Of a DNA stretch of 64,000 nucleotides, positions 1 through 12,411 are shown one piece after another (position 1 is the first letter of the stretch; every line of letters starts with the position of its first letter). The stretch spans positions 7,192,001 to 7,256,000 of the forward strand of contig JAQQWL010000011.1 of NCBI GenBank assembly GCA_038363925.1, given 5' to 3'. Source of the DNA: Apiospora phragmitis. Taxonomy: Eukaryota > Ascomycota > Sordariomycetes > Amphisphaeriales > Apiosporaceae. Under the pieces are notes generated by a model, which saw nothing but the letters and a program-made list of their open reading frames with translations, had not been told where the DNA came from and ran no database searches. The position numbers were made by a program, and so were the translations under genes.

Positions 1-1800
1 TAAAACTTTCTTTAAAAACAAAATAATTAAAAAATTATTATATAAACGAGCGCGATTTATATACTTTTTATAACGAGAAAAATAATCTAAAATATAATAA
101 TTTAGCTTTTTATTTTTAAAATAATAAGAATAAAATATATTAATTAAATAATTATTAAAAGAAGTATAGTTATAAAAAAAGAACGTTTATAAACCTTAAT
201 TAAAAACTATTCGATACGATTTAAAACTATAATAAATATATATTATAATAAAAAATAATAAAAAGCACTTATAAAATCTTAATATAATAATATATAATAA
301 GTATTTATAATAACTAACCGTTTTAAAAATAAAGTAATAAAAAAAGGGATAATATTATAACTTAATTTAATAATACGGCTAATACCTACCTTCGAAACGA
401 AATTAAAATAACTCAAAACGTTTACGAACTAATAAACGATTATTAACTCTATTAATTAACGCTTATAACCCTACTTATAATAATAAGAGTTTATTATATT
501 AATTATAATAACCGACACTATAACGATAAACGTACACGGTTAACTTAAGGTAGCACCTAAAGGATAGCATAAGATAAATAAATAAGAATAAACGGGTAGA
601 AATAACTAGTATAAATTAAATAAATAAAACGGAGTCACGTGCCGATAAAATAAGGAGCTATAAGATTATAACGCTCTTAATAATCTCGAAACTATAAGAT
701 CACGACGCTTTTAATAATCCGAGACGACGCATCACGATATATAATATAATCCGGCGTGAATTAATAAAAGAAGGACGAGATATAATAATAAATATTTCTT
801 ATATATTTTATATAAACGCTCTTTATTTTAATAATTAATTTAAATATTAATCTTAAATTATTAATAAAATAAACAGCTTTAATAAAATTACTACGAATTT
901 TTTTAAATCTACGTACTTTAATTACCTTCGTTTTTATAACTATTACATATTATATTAATAAAGGCGGACCTTTATCGCACGTTTAGATACTCTTTCGTAT
1001 TATTAATATAAACTTTAGTACGTTTTATGAAGTTTCTTTCGAAACTTAAATAACGTTCGTTACACTTTATTAATAAAAATTTATATATAAAAAAAAGTAA
1101 TAAATATAATTTAATAAAAAATAATAAAACAATATTAAATAATGTTATATAATATAAAATAATATAGAATTATTTAAAAACATTTAATAAAACTAAATTA
1201 AATATTATTAAATAAAATAAAATTAATAAAAAAATTAAATATATAATAATTAACGTTTTTATTACTTGTATAAGTAATTTTTATTTATAAATAAAGTATA
1301 TATTTTAATTACATTATTTAAATTTATAATTTAAATTATAATAATTATTTATTATATTAAGAAAAGCGAATTTTATTATACGCTTAAATATTATTTATTT
1401 AAATTAATATAAACTTAATATATTTTATCTTATTTCTTTAAAAACTTAGTTTATTATATTAAAGTTTAAATATATTTTTAAACTTTATAAATTTAAGACT
1501 TATTTAATTATAAGTATTTAATTTAATTCAATATAATATTTTAAAATATTTATGTTTTTATATATTTAAGTGAGGAAATAAATAGTAATAGCTAAGGGTG
1601 ATAATAGCTTAAGGTTAAATTTTATTTATATTACGTTATTAAAATAATTTAATTTTTATATAAAATAAAAAATTAACCTTCGCTTATATAATTTATTTTA
1701 TTCGACGTGTATTTACGAGCTCTCTATTATTTAATTTTAATATTTAATACATAGTTAAGTGAATTAAATAAATTTAAAGAACGTAACTAATTACTTAATA
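1..1800. repeat. AT-rich RIP-like relic block
   Basis: The first 1.8 kb is dominated by A and T, with very frequent TA and few CA or TG dinucleotides; many of the remaining C residues sit in CG. No open frame of useful length survives on either strand. This is the pattern left by repeat-induced point mutation, which converts C to T preferentially at CpA in repeated DNA of Pezizomycotina, so the block is probably a mutated transposon. The element type cannot be read from the sequence. The change to normal composition is abrupt at about 1800-1850. Confidence 0.75.
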
Positions 1801-4800
1801 TCTATTACCCCCTTATATATCGGGTACTTCTCGATGATCGTCAGCGGTAATATTAGGACCCAACACTAGCACAATAGTGGGGCGGTACCACTTCTCCCCT
1901 TCCTTCACCACACATTCTAAGCTCACCACCATACAACGATCGTCACTCTTGCTTTTGCTACGAACACAGGCCTTGTTCCAGCCATTCCGTCTAGTTTGAG
2001 CGTTGTGGTGCGTAATATAAAATAAGCAAGACCTCCACATGCTACCACTGCATTTGTCCAAGTAGTAGTACACCTTGTTCACCCGCGGCGGCGGAAGTGA
2101 GGGCAAACTCTCCGGAGACAAGACGGTTTAGCTGCTTCTGCTAGTCGGGGTTCATCCGATGTATGCTGCCTTGGTTTTATCTTTCCCCAATAAGTGTCTA
2201 TCATATTAAATTTCGCTAAACGAAGTTGACATATGCAGACAGCTCAATCCAGCCGCCAACTCGCGGTCGGCATGAGCCGAAAGGGAGCGGACCCGGGGGC
2301 GTGGGGGCCCCGCCACCCAGCATGCAAGCTGCAGGCAGGATCTTACGTACGTGGAATGACGAGAGCATCTAGGCCCGTAGGGTGGGGTTGAGGGTGTCAT
2401 GGATCTTTCGGGCTCTGCTGGCCAAACCCCAACAAATACTACATCATAACCAGCGCAGCTATACGCCTCTTCCTGTTTTACAACGACACCACGCGACGAG
2501 AAGCAAACATACTGGAGAAACCAATCATCCGCCAGCGAATTCAGATCCAGTGATTGGCTAACGAACTCTGCTTGCAGGGATGAGCGACTGAGTCATGGTC
2601 ATCCACAGCAAGCTCCTATGCTGCCAGGACGTAGCACCATGCCCTATGGATGCCTTCACGAGTCGCAGCCATAGCTGCCTATGTGGCATTCTCAGGTCTT
2701 CTGCCCTCCGGAGTTCCCTTGATGGCTCTCTTGGCCCGCAAATGACACTGCATCAATCAAGGTTGAATATGCTCACATCATATGAGCCTGGCTCGGCAGA
2801 AGAAGATAGGCCCCAATTTCCATTATCGTGCCACTATCACTGGAAGGACCAAAGGCTGGCGACGGAAACTAGAATGTGGATCAAGGCAGCTTACCTGAAG
2901 AACTGCCGAGTGCCGGTTTACTCCCCGTCGCGAAAATACGGCATTACATTGGGAGGATGGTCAAGAAGCGAACTCCTGGAGGCCAAAAGGTGGGTTTGAC
3001 TACCTGTTGCGAAGTTCGGGGCCCTCCCATTGCAGCCTGAGTCGACGTTGTCTTGTCTCTTTTTTCTTTTCTGTGGTTATGTATCGAAGCCCTCAGCGAC
3101 CGGTCCACCAGGGCTGACAGTCGAGCCAACGGTAGTGCAGTGCTTAGGACAGAGCTTCTTCTGCTCAGCACGCAACAAGGGTCTAGGGTCCTATGTATGT
3201 GTTCGTTCTACACTAACAACCTTCTCTTGCCCCGCCAGATATACATCTGCTACTTCATCTCTTATTGTCTTGTGGAACTTCCGGGGAACCTTGCTGCTGA
3301 CTCGTCATCAATGATAAGTGATATGCCTGATACTGTATGCCTCGCATAAAATAATGTCTTCCTCTCATTGGATCGGTGCAGTAGAGTTATCCCCCCATTC
3401 GGCAAGCTACTTAGCTCCTCCTCCAGTATGGCCCTCGGGATCTGAACGCTGGGATCGGCATGCTATCCCATCTTTCCCAACGATCTACATATTCGATCCA
3501 GTTGCCGGGGCCACGACCTGCCGATGTGTAGAGACAAAAAGGTCCACTGCCCTGGCTACCCTGGCTACTGGCTAGCCCGACCAGATGGTAACGTAATCGC
3601 TGGATCAGAAAATTTGCATGTATTAAGTACTGTACGCACCACGAGGGCCCATGTAGTGGACCCCGTGGCCTCGATCTTGTCGTCGATCATAGAACCCGTC
3701 TCCTAGACCGAACCCCATTCAACACCCATGTACCTGATCTACTAATTGGAGCCTTGGGAAAAAAATATTGGATGTGATTTAATGCCGGATGGCAGGATGG
3801 GATACCCAAGGTACTGTCATCTAAGTCAATAAAGGCTAGGGTGTAATGATTTGTCAGAGAACGCCCATTCATCTTGCCCCTGGCAGCTCGGGGATAACCA
3901 TGCGCTGGTTAGTTATTACCCGTGGAATAGCACCAGCACTGCCACTCACAAGAAATAGTAAGCTCATATTCTATATAGAGGAAATAACATAACTTATAGT
4001 CTTCAGGGGTGCGTAGTATGCATAAACCCTACTCTGTACTTAAATAATACGTTACTATAAATAACCGGTACTATTATATTAAAGATTAAACGTGTTATCT
4101 CGTAGACGTTGCCGTTTCTCTCAGCGTCCAAGACTGCGCTTGGAAGCACTAGGGTAGTATGGAATACAAGTTTTCTTTTCTTTTTCTCATCTTTCTCTCG
4201 CTGGAGTTTCGCTTCTGCTGTCTCCCATGAGGGTTGCGGGGTCTGTTTGGTTCTAGAAAACCAGAAACAAAAAGAGGCGTTATAACTTACCTCCGTCACA
4301 ATGACAGCAAAAGATATTGAAAGATCCTGTGGCACAGCACGGGGTACCCTCGGTGCCATCATCATGCCAGCCCTTCGGACCGAAGGCACATCAGATGGCG
4401 TTGGCGACGGATGTTGCCGAGGTGATGACTGCCTACGAAAACAACGGTGTACTTTCTCTTGAAAGGGTGATTTTTGTTGGGGCGTGGAGGGGGGAGGGTT
4501 GGTAGTGATGAGAAACCGTTGGTCGTTTTCTGATGGTTTCTTTCGACTGCTGGTGATTCTGTCCAGAGGAAATGGAACCCGAACAGGCGAAGGCGACCCC
4601 TCGTTAAAGTTGGATTTGAAGCAATCGGTCGTTACTTGCCGTGGCCTACAATCTAGAGAGTTCCCCATAGTCTAGAGAGTAGGACGGAATGTCCATCTTG
4701 GCCTTTTTATATTGGAATTCCCCTAATGAACGCTGGTGATGACCTTGATATGATTCTTGTGATGTTGCGTGTGGTCTTGGGACATCAACCTTGTCGCTGT

Positions 4801-4880
4801 TGTAAAATGGCTACTCAAGTAATTACAAATCTCTCCTTCACAACGCAAGATGTTATGCAATCTTCCACGTGTATAATGAA
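1801..4880. other. Gene-poor flank of AT-rich block
   Basis: Base composition is normal here but no gene can be supported. A 102-residue minus-strand frame (2121-1813) ends at the composition boundary and could be the remnant of a gene cut by the AT-rich block, but it has no recognisable domain. A 221-residue minus-strand frame (4668-4003) has a low-complexity Pro/Ser/Arg-rich start and degenerates into AT-rich sequence. A 134-residue plus frame (2595-2999) resembles nothing known. I treat all three as unproven. Confidence 0.4.
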
Positions 4881-5220
4881 TCAGCAACTTTCAATATGGG
4901 TACAGAAGAATTGGTGGCCGGTATCGTAGGCGTGGGACAGCCGACTGCTACTGCCTGACGGGCTTGGACAGCAAGAACAGCAGCAGGGGCAGGGGGCAGG
5001 GGCAGGCGACCTCTTCTTACGCGTGGGAGGATAGGGGCAAGCCACGCCCGCCGGCCAGCCGTAGCACGCCGCATTTCCCGGGATGGTGCTGGGTGTGGGA
5101 GGCGAAGGGTAGGTCAACGGTGTGCCGCCCCCATGGATAGAGGGCTGCAAGTTATACAAATAGAGTGGGTGAGCACTTCCTGCGGCCGTAGCGGTGACCT
5201 ATCCGTATCATTAGCCCTAT

Positions 5221-5454
5221 CTAAAAACGGATAGCCAAACGGGGGGGGGGGGGTAGTACAGTGAATGAGGGGCAACACAGGTAGTCATTGCAGAATGAAG
5301 TTGCTTCAGCCGTTCGCATTGGGTTCAGAAGGGCGCGCAGAAGATTGTCGTGTGCGCATCCTGCTTGGCGATCCTCGACAGACCCAGCTGAGACAGTCGG
5401 AACCAGGAGACTAGCAACAGTGGCGCCTATGGCGATAACTCGCGCTTTTGTCAT
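5221..5454 (-). CDS. Probable small secreted protein (first exon, partial)
   Basis: The frame begins with a good signal peptide: MTKAR, then a hydrophobic stretch and a Ser-Ala cleavage context near residue 23. A short Cys-containing segment follows with the spacing C-x2-DN-x-LRAL and then FCNDYL, a pattern I associate with small secreted proteins of Pezizomycotina. Immediately after FCNDYL the frame runs into a G13 homopolymer (5241-5253 on the plus strand), and the residues there look non-coding. A donor just after that motif and a further exon in the Pro/Cys-rich frame around 5159-4930 are possible but unproven. The annotated 3' end is therefore only the end of the open frame. No function can be assigned. 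Confidence 0.45.
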   Translation of the reverse strand: MTKARVIAIGATVASLLVPTVSAGSVEDRQAGCAHDNLLRALLNPMRTAEATSFCNDYLCCPSFTVLPPPPRLAIRF

Positions 5455-6558
5455 GGTAGAGATATTACTATGGCACAGTTGAACGGGAATAACTCGGCGT
5501 TAAGCACCATCCAGGACACAAATATGGCTTGCTTGCGAAGGCTACTGTTCACGGGGAGTGGAACGAAGGTCGCAATATACCCTCCGCCACAAGGATACAG
5601 AGAGAACGTATGTAATAGCCATATCTATTGAAGCTATCATAGGCCGGGCCGAACCGCTATTTATAAACTGACCAAGCTGACGTACGCTGTCTCCCCACGG
5701 CTGGGGGCATCAATGTTACTGATGGCCATAAGCTTGCAGACCCAGGTTGCACATCAATGTTTCATACTTGCTTCTTCCAGTCAATACATGGGTAACATAA
5801 GCCGCATGAGTCCATTTGTGGTAGGATATAGATTGTATCGATGCGAACACGAGTCTTCCCCCCCCCCGGGTTCCGGATCGCTAAGCGACAAGGACCCTGC
5901 CGAACAGTGAGCTTCCCCAGACGCTGGCGCTGGTCTAGACCTTAATGACGGTAGGATAACACCCCGCCGGCTAACGTGGCTATGATTGCTCTGCATGAGA
6001 CCCTTGTCAAGCAAAACCAATAGTCGCGAAATCTGACTTGCAATGCGTGCCACGTCCAACGATGATTGGTAGATCGTATCTGTGGCACAATTGCAGCATG
6101 CTCGGTTGCATCAGCCGGATCTGCCTCGTCTGGTATTGACGCCGGACAGCGGGGAGCCACATGAGGGGATAAACCCTCTATAGCATGTAAAGACATTCGT
6201 TTAGGGAGGGGGGCTGGTCCCCTAGTATCTGCAGGGGCTGGCAATACACCACATCTTACTGTGCGCCCTGCGTGGTATTGACGTTCTAAAATGAGAGTGT
6301 GCCACCTTCCAAACGCCAGACGTGTGCAATATCCATGAACGTCAAGAAAATCCCAAGCAACGCTGGCCAAAACAAAACGACAGACCAACTCGGCTACAGA
6401 GTATCTATCTGTACCGCACCTATGCAACTACAGAGTTATTGGCCTATGCCAATACTTGCTCCTCCATATCGCTACACCTTAAGCCACTAACGTCGCAGCA
6501 AACCAAGCGAAAGTACCCCAAGTAGGGAATGAACGCCACCATGCAAGGTATATATCAA
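5455..6558. other. Intergenic, nothing recognised
   Basis: Several overlapping short frames on both strands, up to 161 residues (6427-5942 minus), show no domain, signal peptide or splice pattern that I can support. This stretch holds the promoter of the small secreted protein and the 3' side of the FYVE/RING gene. Confidence 0.5.
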
Positions 6559-8479
6559 TCAGTATCCGAAGCTGTCATGCTGATGAACGGGACAGCGGCC
6601 TGGGTGATTCACAAACCAGGCTGTGATACAGGAACGGTGAAAACGGCAGAGACATTCCAGCCGCGCCATAGGCACCCCTTCTTCAAACTCCTCCAGGCAG
6701 ATGGTGCACTCAGCAGAATCGACACAGTCCTTTTCTGTAGCCACATACGGAAACATACCAGTTCTTCGCGCTGCTCGAGGTGGCGGTGTGTTATGGCCAC
6801 CTTGCTGGTTAGGATTCGATGGCGCGGGTGTGTATGAGCTGTGTGAAGTGATACAGGAGTTGATATGGGCTTCGCGCAGGACCTCGAAATTGGGTAGATC
6901 GCGAGAGGGTAGCTCTCGATGGCAGACGGGGCATTCATCCTCCTCCGGAATTTGGGGAGGGGGGCGGCAGGGGCCGGTCATTCATAGCGGCAGCTGACGA
7001 CGATGCGGGGTATGAGCCGTACTGGGCTCTATAGTAAGAAGAAGCATGGCCCCGCGGTTGAACAGAGCCTTGGCGGGAAGACGAGGCAAAGGCTTCACCT
7101 GCTGTCGTTGGATGATGATAATAATAGCCGGGACGACCGGCTGCATTTCCGGGGGCGATGGTGCGAGCATCGCGCTCAGCATGGCCAGAGCGAGAGAAAT
7201 TCGAATTCTGAAATTGTGTTAGCAGCCAGTAGCCAGATTCACGTATCGCTCAGTAATGACTTACAACCGTAACGCTTCTATTCCTAGGATAAGCGCTTGT
7301 CGGAGGATTGGCCATGAAGAAAGATGAAAGCCCACTACCCGCAGCCTCTGGATTTCCATAGCTAGTAACGCTTGCGGAGCTCTGAGACCTATGATGGGAA
7401 AGGGCAGATCTTGGCGAGAATGGAGGACCTTGGGCCGATGGCTGGCCTTGGGATTGCGGTGGGGTCGTATTCGGATCAGGAACACAGGGGTTGCAAAGTC
7501 TCACGCGCTCGCCGCCACCAATGTTACTTAAGTCCACGATTATGTCCTCTTCGCCCCAGAGTCCTGACGCACGTAGCATGGCTTGGTCACCAGGAGGTCG
7601 AACAATGTACTGGTACGGTATAGTGATACGATGAGGCGAGCAATTAGCGCAGACGACTCTGCCACACTTACGGCAGTGATGTTTCCTAACAAAAATGCTA
7701 AATTGCGTACGGCATATGGGACACAGGGTGACCTCGGCGTCTGGTTGCCACCTGGGAAGCGTGAACTCGGAGGGTCGCCGGCGCACTCCTTGTGGCGGCC
7801 CGTTCGTTCGATGCTGCTGGGCAGGTTCGGCAGGGAGTAGGTATGTCGATTGAGTGGCGGCACCATCGCCGCGTTGGTCACTGGACGACGAGCCTCGCGG
7901 GTCAGGCAAAGATCCTGGAGATGTTGGCTCGGCAGCATGGCTTGGAAGTGAAGGTAGCTCATTTTCGGTACCAACTGCACTTCTAGGGGAAACACTTAAG
8001 TCGTTCAACGCCTCCAGCAGGGTCAGCCCAGGCGTCCCAGTTGACTCAGCGGCGGTCGATGTTGAAGGCAGTTCCGCAGGTTCAACTTGATCTCCAGAGT
8101 CTGGATTTGAAGGGACCACAGCGTCTGCTTCCTCTGCAGTTGTTGGCGCTTCGTCGCCTTCCATGTGCTCGTTCTGTGACTCTAAAGTGATCCTTAGCGG
8201 TTCTGTAATTGTAGGTGACTCGGTCGTTTCGCTCGATCCACTAAGTTCTGCCTGCTCATCGACGGGTTCTGGTGCTGCATTGTGGTCTTGATCTTGGGCA
8301 GAGTGTGGATGGCCCTCGCTCATTTCGGGGCTCTGCAATGGACTGTCGAAGGGCGCACGTGCAGCGTGGGATGCTTCCAGGGCTGAGCCATTGTCGCTGC
8401 CAGCATACGAGCTTCCAGACTCATCCTCGTTCGGGCCTGGGCGTTGATCAATGTCGGCGGAGTCCTGGCGACTTGCCAT
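6559..8479 (-). CDS. FYVE and RING domain E3 ubiquitin ligase, Pib1-like (one frame break)
   Basis: Two exons (8479-7265 and 7207-6559) flank a 57-nt intron with a GTAAGT donor and TTTCAG acceptor. The N-terminal 230 residues are acidic and Ser/Pro-rich. A FYVE zinc finger follows at about residues 240-305, with the WxxD motif and RKHHCRKCG signature that bind phosphatidylinositol-3-phosphate. The C-terminus carries a RING finger starting CTICLEEF and ending CPVHQ. This FYVE-then-RING order matches yeast Pib1, an endosomal/vacuolar E3 ligase. The exon 2 frame hits a stop just before the RING; removing one base from the G6 run at 6959-6964 joins NDRPLPPP to the RING frame and gives 620 residues. 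No alternative intron fits, because the interval has no GT donor. I infer a sequence error. Role in endosomal sorting is by family analogy. Confidence 0.85.
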
Positions 8480-9553
8480 GGTTTGATTCGTGGCTACTCA
8501 GCTGGGCGGACGGGATGCGTGTGGTTCGTGGTCGCGATCGCGGGGAGGATGCGACTTTGCAAATCTGCCCACAGACAAGCTAGCCAGCCATGAACCAATT
8601 GTCTCAACGTGTGTTTTGATGGCCCAGCTCAAATTCTAGGTGGAAAAGACAGGGCTGGACTGGTGGGCAAAGTCAAAGTGATCCTAAGATCGGATTAAGC
8701 TCGAACTGTCGGACTGGTGGCGTCGAAGACGGAGGGGGGTCAGACGAGTGGAGTTGGGAGGCGGACTCATCCACAATTAATCGATATAGCCATGGATGTT
8801 CAAGCGCGTTTATTGATGCTGGAATGGATGCAATGCAAGTCAGATTGCCAAGGGATAGGTCCAGTCTGCCAGTAATATAACAACAAGTGCGAGCCTGCAC
8901 AGGGGGATGTAGGCACGAGACCAGCAACCGGAGATACGATATGTGCAGTAAGTTAAGGCAAGTACCGGTAATGGTAAATCGCTGGACCAAAAGGTTGCTA
9001 GTCGCGAAGAGCTGTCCCACACAGTGATCAGCCCAACCGATGGGAGATGATCAAATGGACTTTGTTGCTTTCAGGGACTGCGGTAACTTATCACAGCTCC
9101 CTATCAAGGGTGCTAGGCTGTATGTATGTATGGGCATGGGCTGCCAGGATAGGCTACCGGCTCTCGTCGGTCAACACGAAGAAGTCAAAACCGGGCAAGT
9201 CCGTCAGCGTGCGTGATTGAGTACAGTACCTTATCGCCACTAGAACCAACAAGGCTAGTTTGGAACTGGATGTTCGAAAGAAGGAAAGAAGGACCCTTAT
9301 GCCCCACTTCGCTCCCTCTTGCATCTTGGCCTAACCCTCTTGATCTTGATCTTGATTGGCAAGGGTCAACTAGAGAAGCTACCATGGAATATCATCACAA
9401 TGGCATACGACTTCCATGAATGGATGCTCGCTGGCCAACTCGAAATGGAGGGCCGGAATCTAGAGGGCACATTTGCATGTATATAGTCTAAGTAGGTATA
9501 TGATTCGGGACATGTAATCCAACCTCACTTCAGGGAATTTCGAGACTTCTTCG
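8480..9553. other. Intergenic between FYVE/RING gene and histidine kinase
   Basis: This 1.07 kb holds the promoter of the FYVE/RING gene and the 3' flank of the histidine kinase gene; both are on the minus strand. The short frames inside (such as 9020-8673) have no recognisable features. Confidence 0.6.
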
Positions 9554-12411
9554 CTACGAAAGACCAGAGCTTGCATTCGCGGGCAATAATGCGCCTCCTC
9601 CACCCACCAGCGCCTCCAGCTTAATCATCAGCTCGGGTATGCGGAACGGTTTGGAAATGGCATCGTCCATACCAGACTCTCTCGCCTGGCTCACTTGTTC
9701 ACTTCTTGCATTCGCACTCACTGCCATGATGGGTATGTGCCCGATGATTTCACCACTTTGCTGGTAATCCCGGATCTTGCGTGTACATGCAAGCCCGTCC
9801 ATGACAGGCATTTCGATGTCCATCAGTATCACCGACAGATCTAGTAGCGGAGGCGACGAAGCCGGCTTGGTATCGCCCACATTCGAGGCCGCCCAGTATG
9901 ACGTCTTCCGAAGAAACTCGAGGGCTTCGGCGCCATGATTGCTGACATGTACTTGGCAGCCAGCCTTGCATAGCTGCTGTGAAAGAACCTTTTGCTGTGT
10001 GGTCGTGAGCCAAGGGCCATCGGATAGGAGTTGGGTGCGAGCTGGACTTACGTTGACCAAATTATCCTCGACAATGAGCACAGATAAGTGGTCTATCTTT
10101 TTCCGGCTATCCTTTTCCATCGCACCAGGCCAGTTCAATGGCGAGTCTTTCAAAGAGCCGAATTTGATTGGCGTAGGAGGAGGTGCAATGCGCGTAGCCA
10201 CGAAGAAAGTAAACGTCGAACCCACATCGGGCTGCGACTGCACTCCGATCGAACCTCCTTGTAGCTCGGTGAGTTTCTTCGATATGAAAAGCCCGAGCCC
10301 GCTGCCACCATATCGGATATGCGTACGCGGTGTCGCTTGAGTAAACCGTGTAAAGAGTTTACCTTGCTCTTTCGGTGACATGCCACAGCCGGTGTCCTGG
10401 CATGATATCCACATATATACCGGAAGCCCGAGTCCCCATTCAGAATTATCAAGCAGGCCCGTCGATTCCGTGGTGACAGCAGCGTAAGAGGTGCCACTGG
10501 AACTATCAGATGATGGTGGCTCGGCACTGGCGCCCAGGCACACAACAATCCGGCGCATCGGTCGGTCCCGGGTAAATTTGATGGCATTCGTCAGGAGGTT
10601 GATCAGAACTTGTAGCGTTCGGCTTGGGTCCATCATGACATATTCAGCTCTCATTTGCCTTACCGACGGATCCTCGATGAATATCAGCTCGATGCCGTCT
10701 TTCTTACATTCAAGCTCGAACATGTGGACGGCTTCGCTGATGACCTGCGCAGGCTCCACCCTGACCGGCGCAATCGCCATGAGGTTGGAATCCATCTTGG
10801 ACAGAGCTAGGATGTCATCCACCACCCTCTTTTGATGAAGAGAGCACGAAACAATGGTATGGAGTGAATCCAGACATTGTTTGATTTCGGCATCCGTCTG
10901 TTGAACGATTCCGTCGTCTCCTGAATGTGACTGGGAAATCATCGACATGACCACCTTCAAGGAGTCGATAGTCGAGTCTGCCGATTGTATTATGGCCGAC
11001 AGAGGATTCCTCATTTCGTGAGATGTCATGTCGATGAAATTTTCGTGCTTCCGTTTCGCTGCGAGGGCTTCCTCAGTCCGCGTCTTTTGGACTTGTTCGG
11101 CCCATTTGAAGCGTGATATGTCTGTCATGACACAGAGAAAAGAGGCGACAGTGCCGTCATCCTCAAATTCTGGTATGACGGAAGATTCCACCCAGACTTG
11201 TCGAGATATGCCGTCCCCATCAGCCCAGGTGCGTTGTAACCTGAACACAGCTTGTTTCAGCTCTTGGTCGGAAACTAGCGTAGCCCATTGTCTGTCTACA
11301 ATGGGGTAGTCCTCTTCATAGACGAAGTTGTGCCAATCCATCTTCTTAAACTCATCCGTGGGTGGATGATCCGACATTTCAAAAAAGCGAGTGTTGCAGT
11401 ACGTGATCCTACGTTTCGTGTCTAGGACGATGATGGCGACCGGCGCCAAAAGGGCGAAACGAGTGAACTTACGCTCGCTAGCTCGCGCCCGTTCTAGAGC
11501 CTCGGCCCGCTGGAGTGCTTGTTGCTGTATCCTTTTCTGGGCACCAATGTCGATGGTATTGCCCGCTATGCTAACCACGTTGCCCTCACTGTCCAAGATA
11601 GGCACGCAGGCACATAAAATCCATCGGTAGTCTTCCACGTCTTCATCGTGAGGCACACCATACTGCGCGTTCTTCCAACGCATCTCGAACGTGACTGGGG
11701 TGCCTTGAACCAGCTTGTTCCATTTTGATAGCACTAGTTCAGTATCGGGTGGGTAGACTAGATCCATGAATGAGAAGTCTTGGTGGAGGGTTGGGCTTCT
11801 CGGATGAAGACTCAGCCTATACCACGAGTCCTGCGTTGCCGTCAGCTATGCCTCTATAGTAAAGTTTATAATAAGTCCAGTACATTGGCTCGTAGAAGCT
11901 TTCCGTGAGTATTGTATTCGAAGTTCCCGACCTCCCCCATATCAATCATTTGATAGAGGCTGGTGAGCCTGGCATCGGCAAAGTTGGCGTCTTCTAACTT
12001 CCGAGGGGCATCGTGGGTAGATTTGGAGTGTTCAGGTGGTAGACCCTTTTGCTGGGTGGTGACGGTTACTTCGGTGGCTTGAATGCATTTCCATTTAGCA
12101 GAGATGGTGAAGCCGGACCAGATGTGGCCAGAAAATCGGTATTGGGGCCGCCAATGCGCCACCGCCTGCGCCCATGCCCGGAACTGTTTTCCAGTCCGGG
12201 TGTCGCGCAGGACCTGCTGTTCGAGTCCGTCGCGACGGAAGGCATGGTTCGCGAAGTAGATGCCAAATGATAACGGAGCGGATGGATCAATGGGCGCAAT
12301 AAAGGTCGGCCTCGGATCCGCGTCCAAGAATTGTTGGACTCCCGGCAGTTCCCTCAGGGGGTCGGCGGTGCTATCTTGCCAAGGTGGAGGTGGAAGTGAA
12401 GACTCCAACAT
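9554..12411 (-). CDS. Hybrid histidine kinase with PAS domains
   Basis: Three exons: 12411-11884, 11830-10052 and 9994-9554, 915 residues in total. The 53-nt first intron rejoins KLLRAN to DSWYRLS, a typical PAS sequence. The order is N-terminal region, two PAS/PAC-like segments (about 150-290 and 300-420), a coiled linker, then the dimerisation/phosphoacceptor helix SHEMRNPLS with His447. The ATPase domain follows with N-box LINLLTNAIKFT, DTGCGM and GSGLGL. The C-terminal receiver has LIVEDN, phosphoacceptor Asp828 in LMDIEMPVMDG, and the conserved Lys in SKPF. It should autophosphorylate on His447, pass phosphate to Asp828 and signal through the HPt/Skn7/Ssk1 relay. No transmembrane segment is visible, so it is probably cytosolic. 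A Ser-rich upstream frame (12586-12371) could be a further N-terminal part. The exact fungal HHK group is not assigned. Confidence 0.9.
9995..10051 (-). other. 57-nt stop-free, frame-preserving intron in receiver domain
   Basis: The sequence between LVEDNLVN-encoding and QKVLSQQL-encoding DNA has GTAAGT at its 5' end and CACAG at its 3' end. It is exactly 19 codons long with no stop. Receiver domains of this family read directly from EDNxVN into QKVL, so the segment is an intron. Retention would insert 19 residues between the acidic pocket and helix 1. Confidence 0.85.

Noticed and set aside
4003..4668. 221-residue minus-strand frame
   Set aside because: The start is low-complexity, the end runs into AT-rich DNA, and the possible intron is only 38 nt.
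6559..6981. RING finger as a separate 140-residue gene
   Set aside because: The FYVE exon spliced at 7264/7208 runs directly into it in an adjacent frame, and the only obstacle is one base in a G6 run; FYVE+RING matches Pib1.
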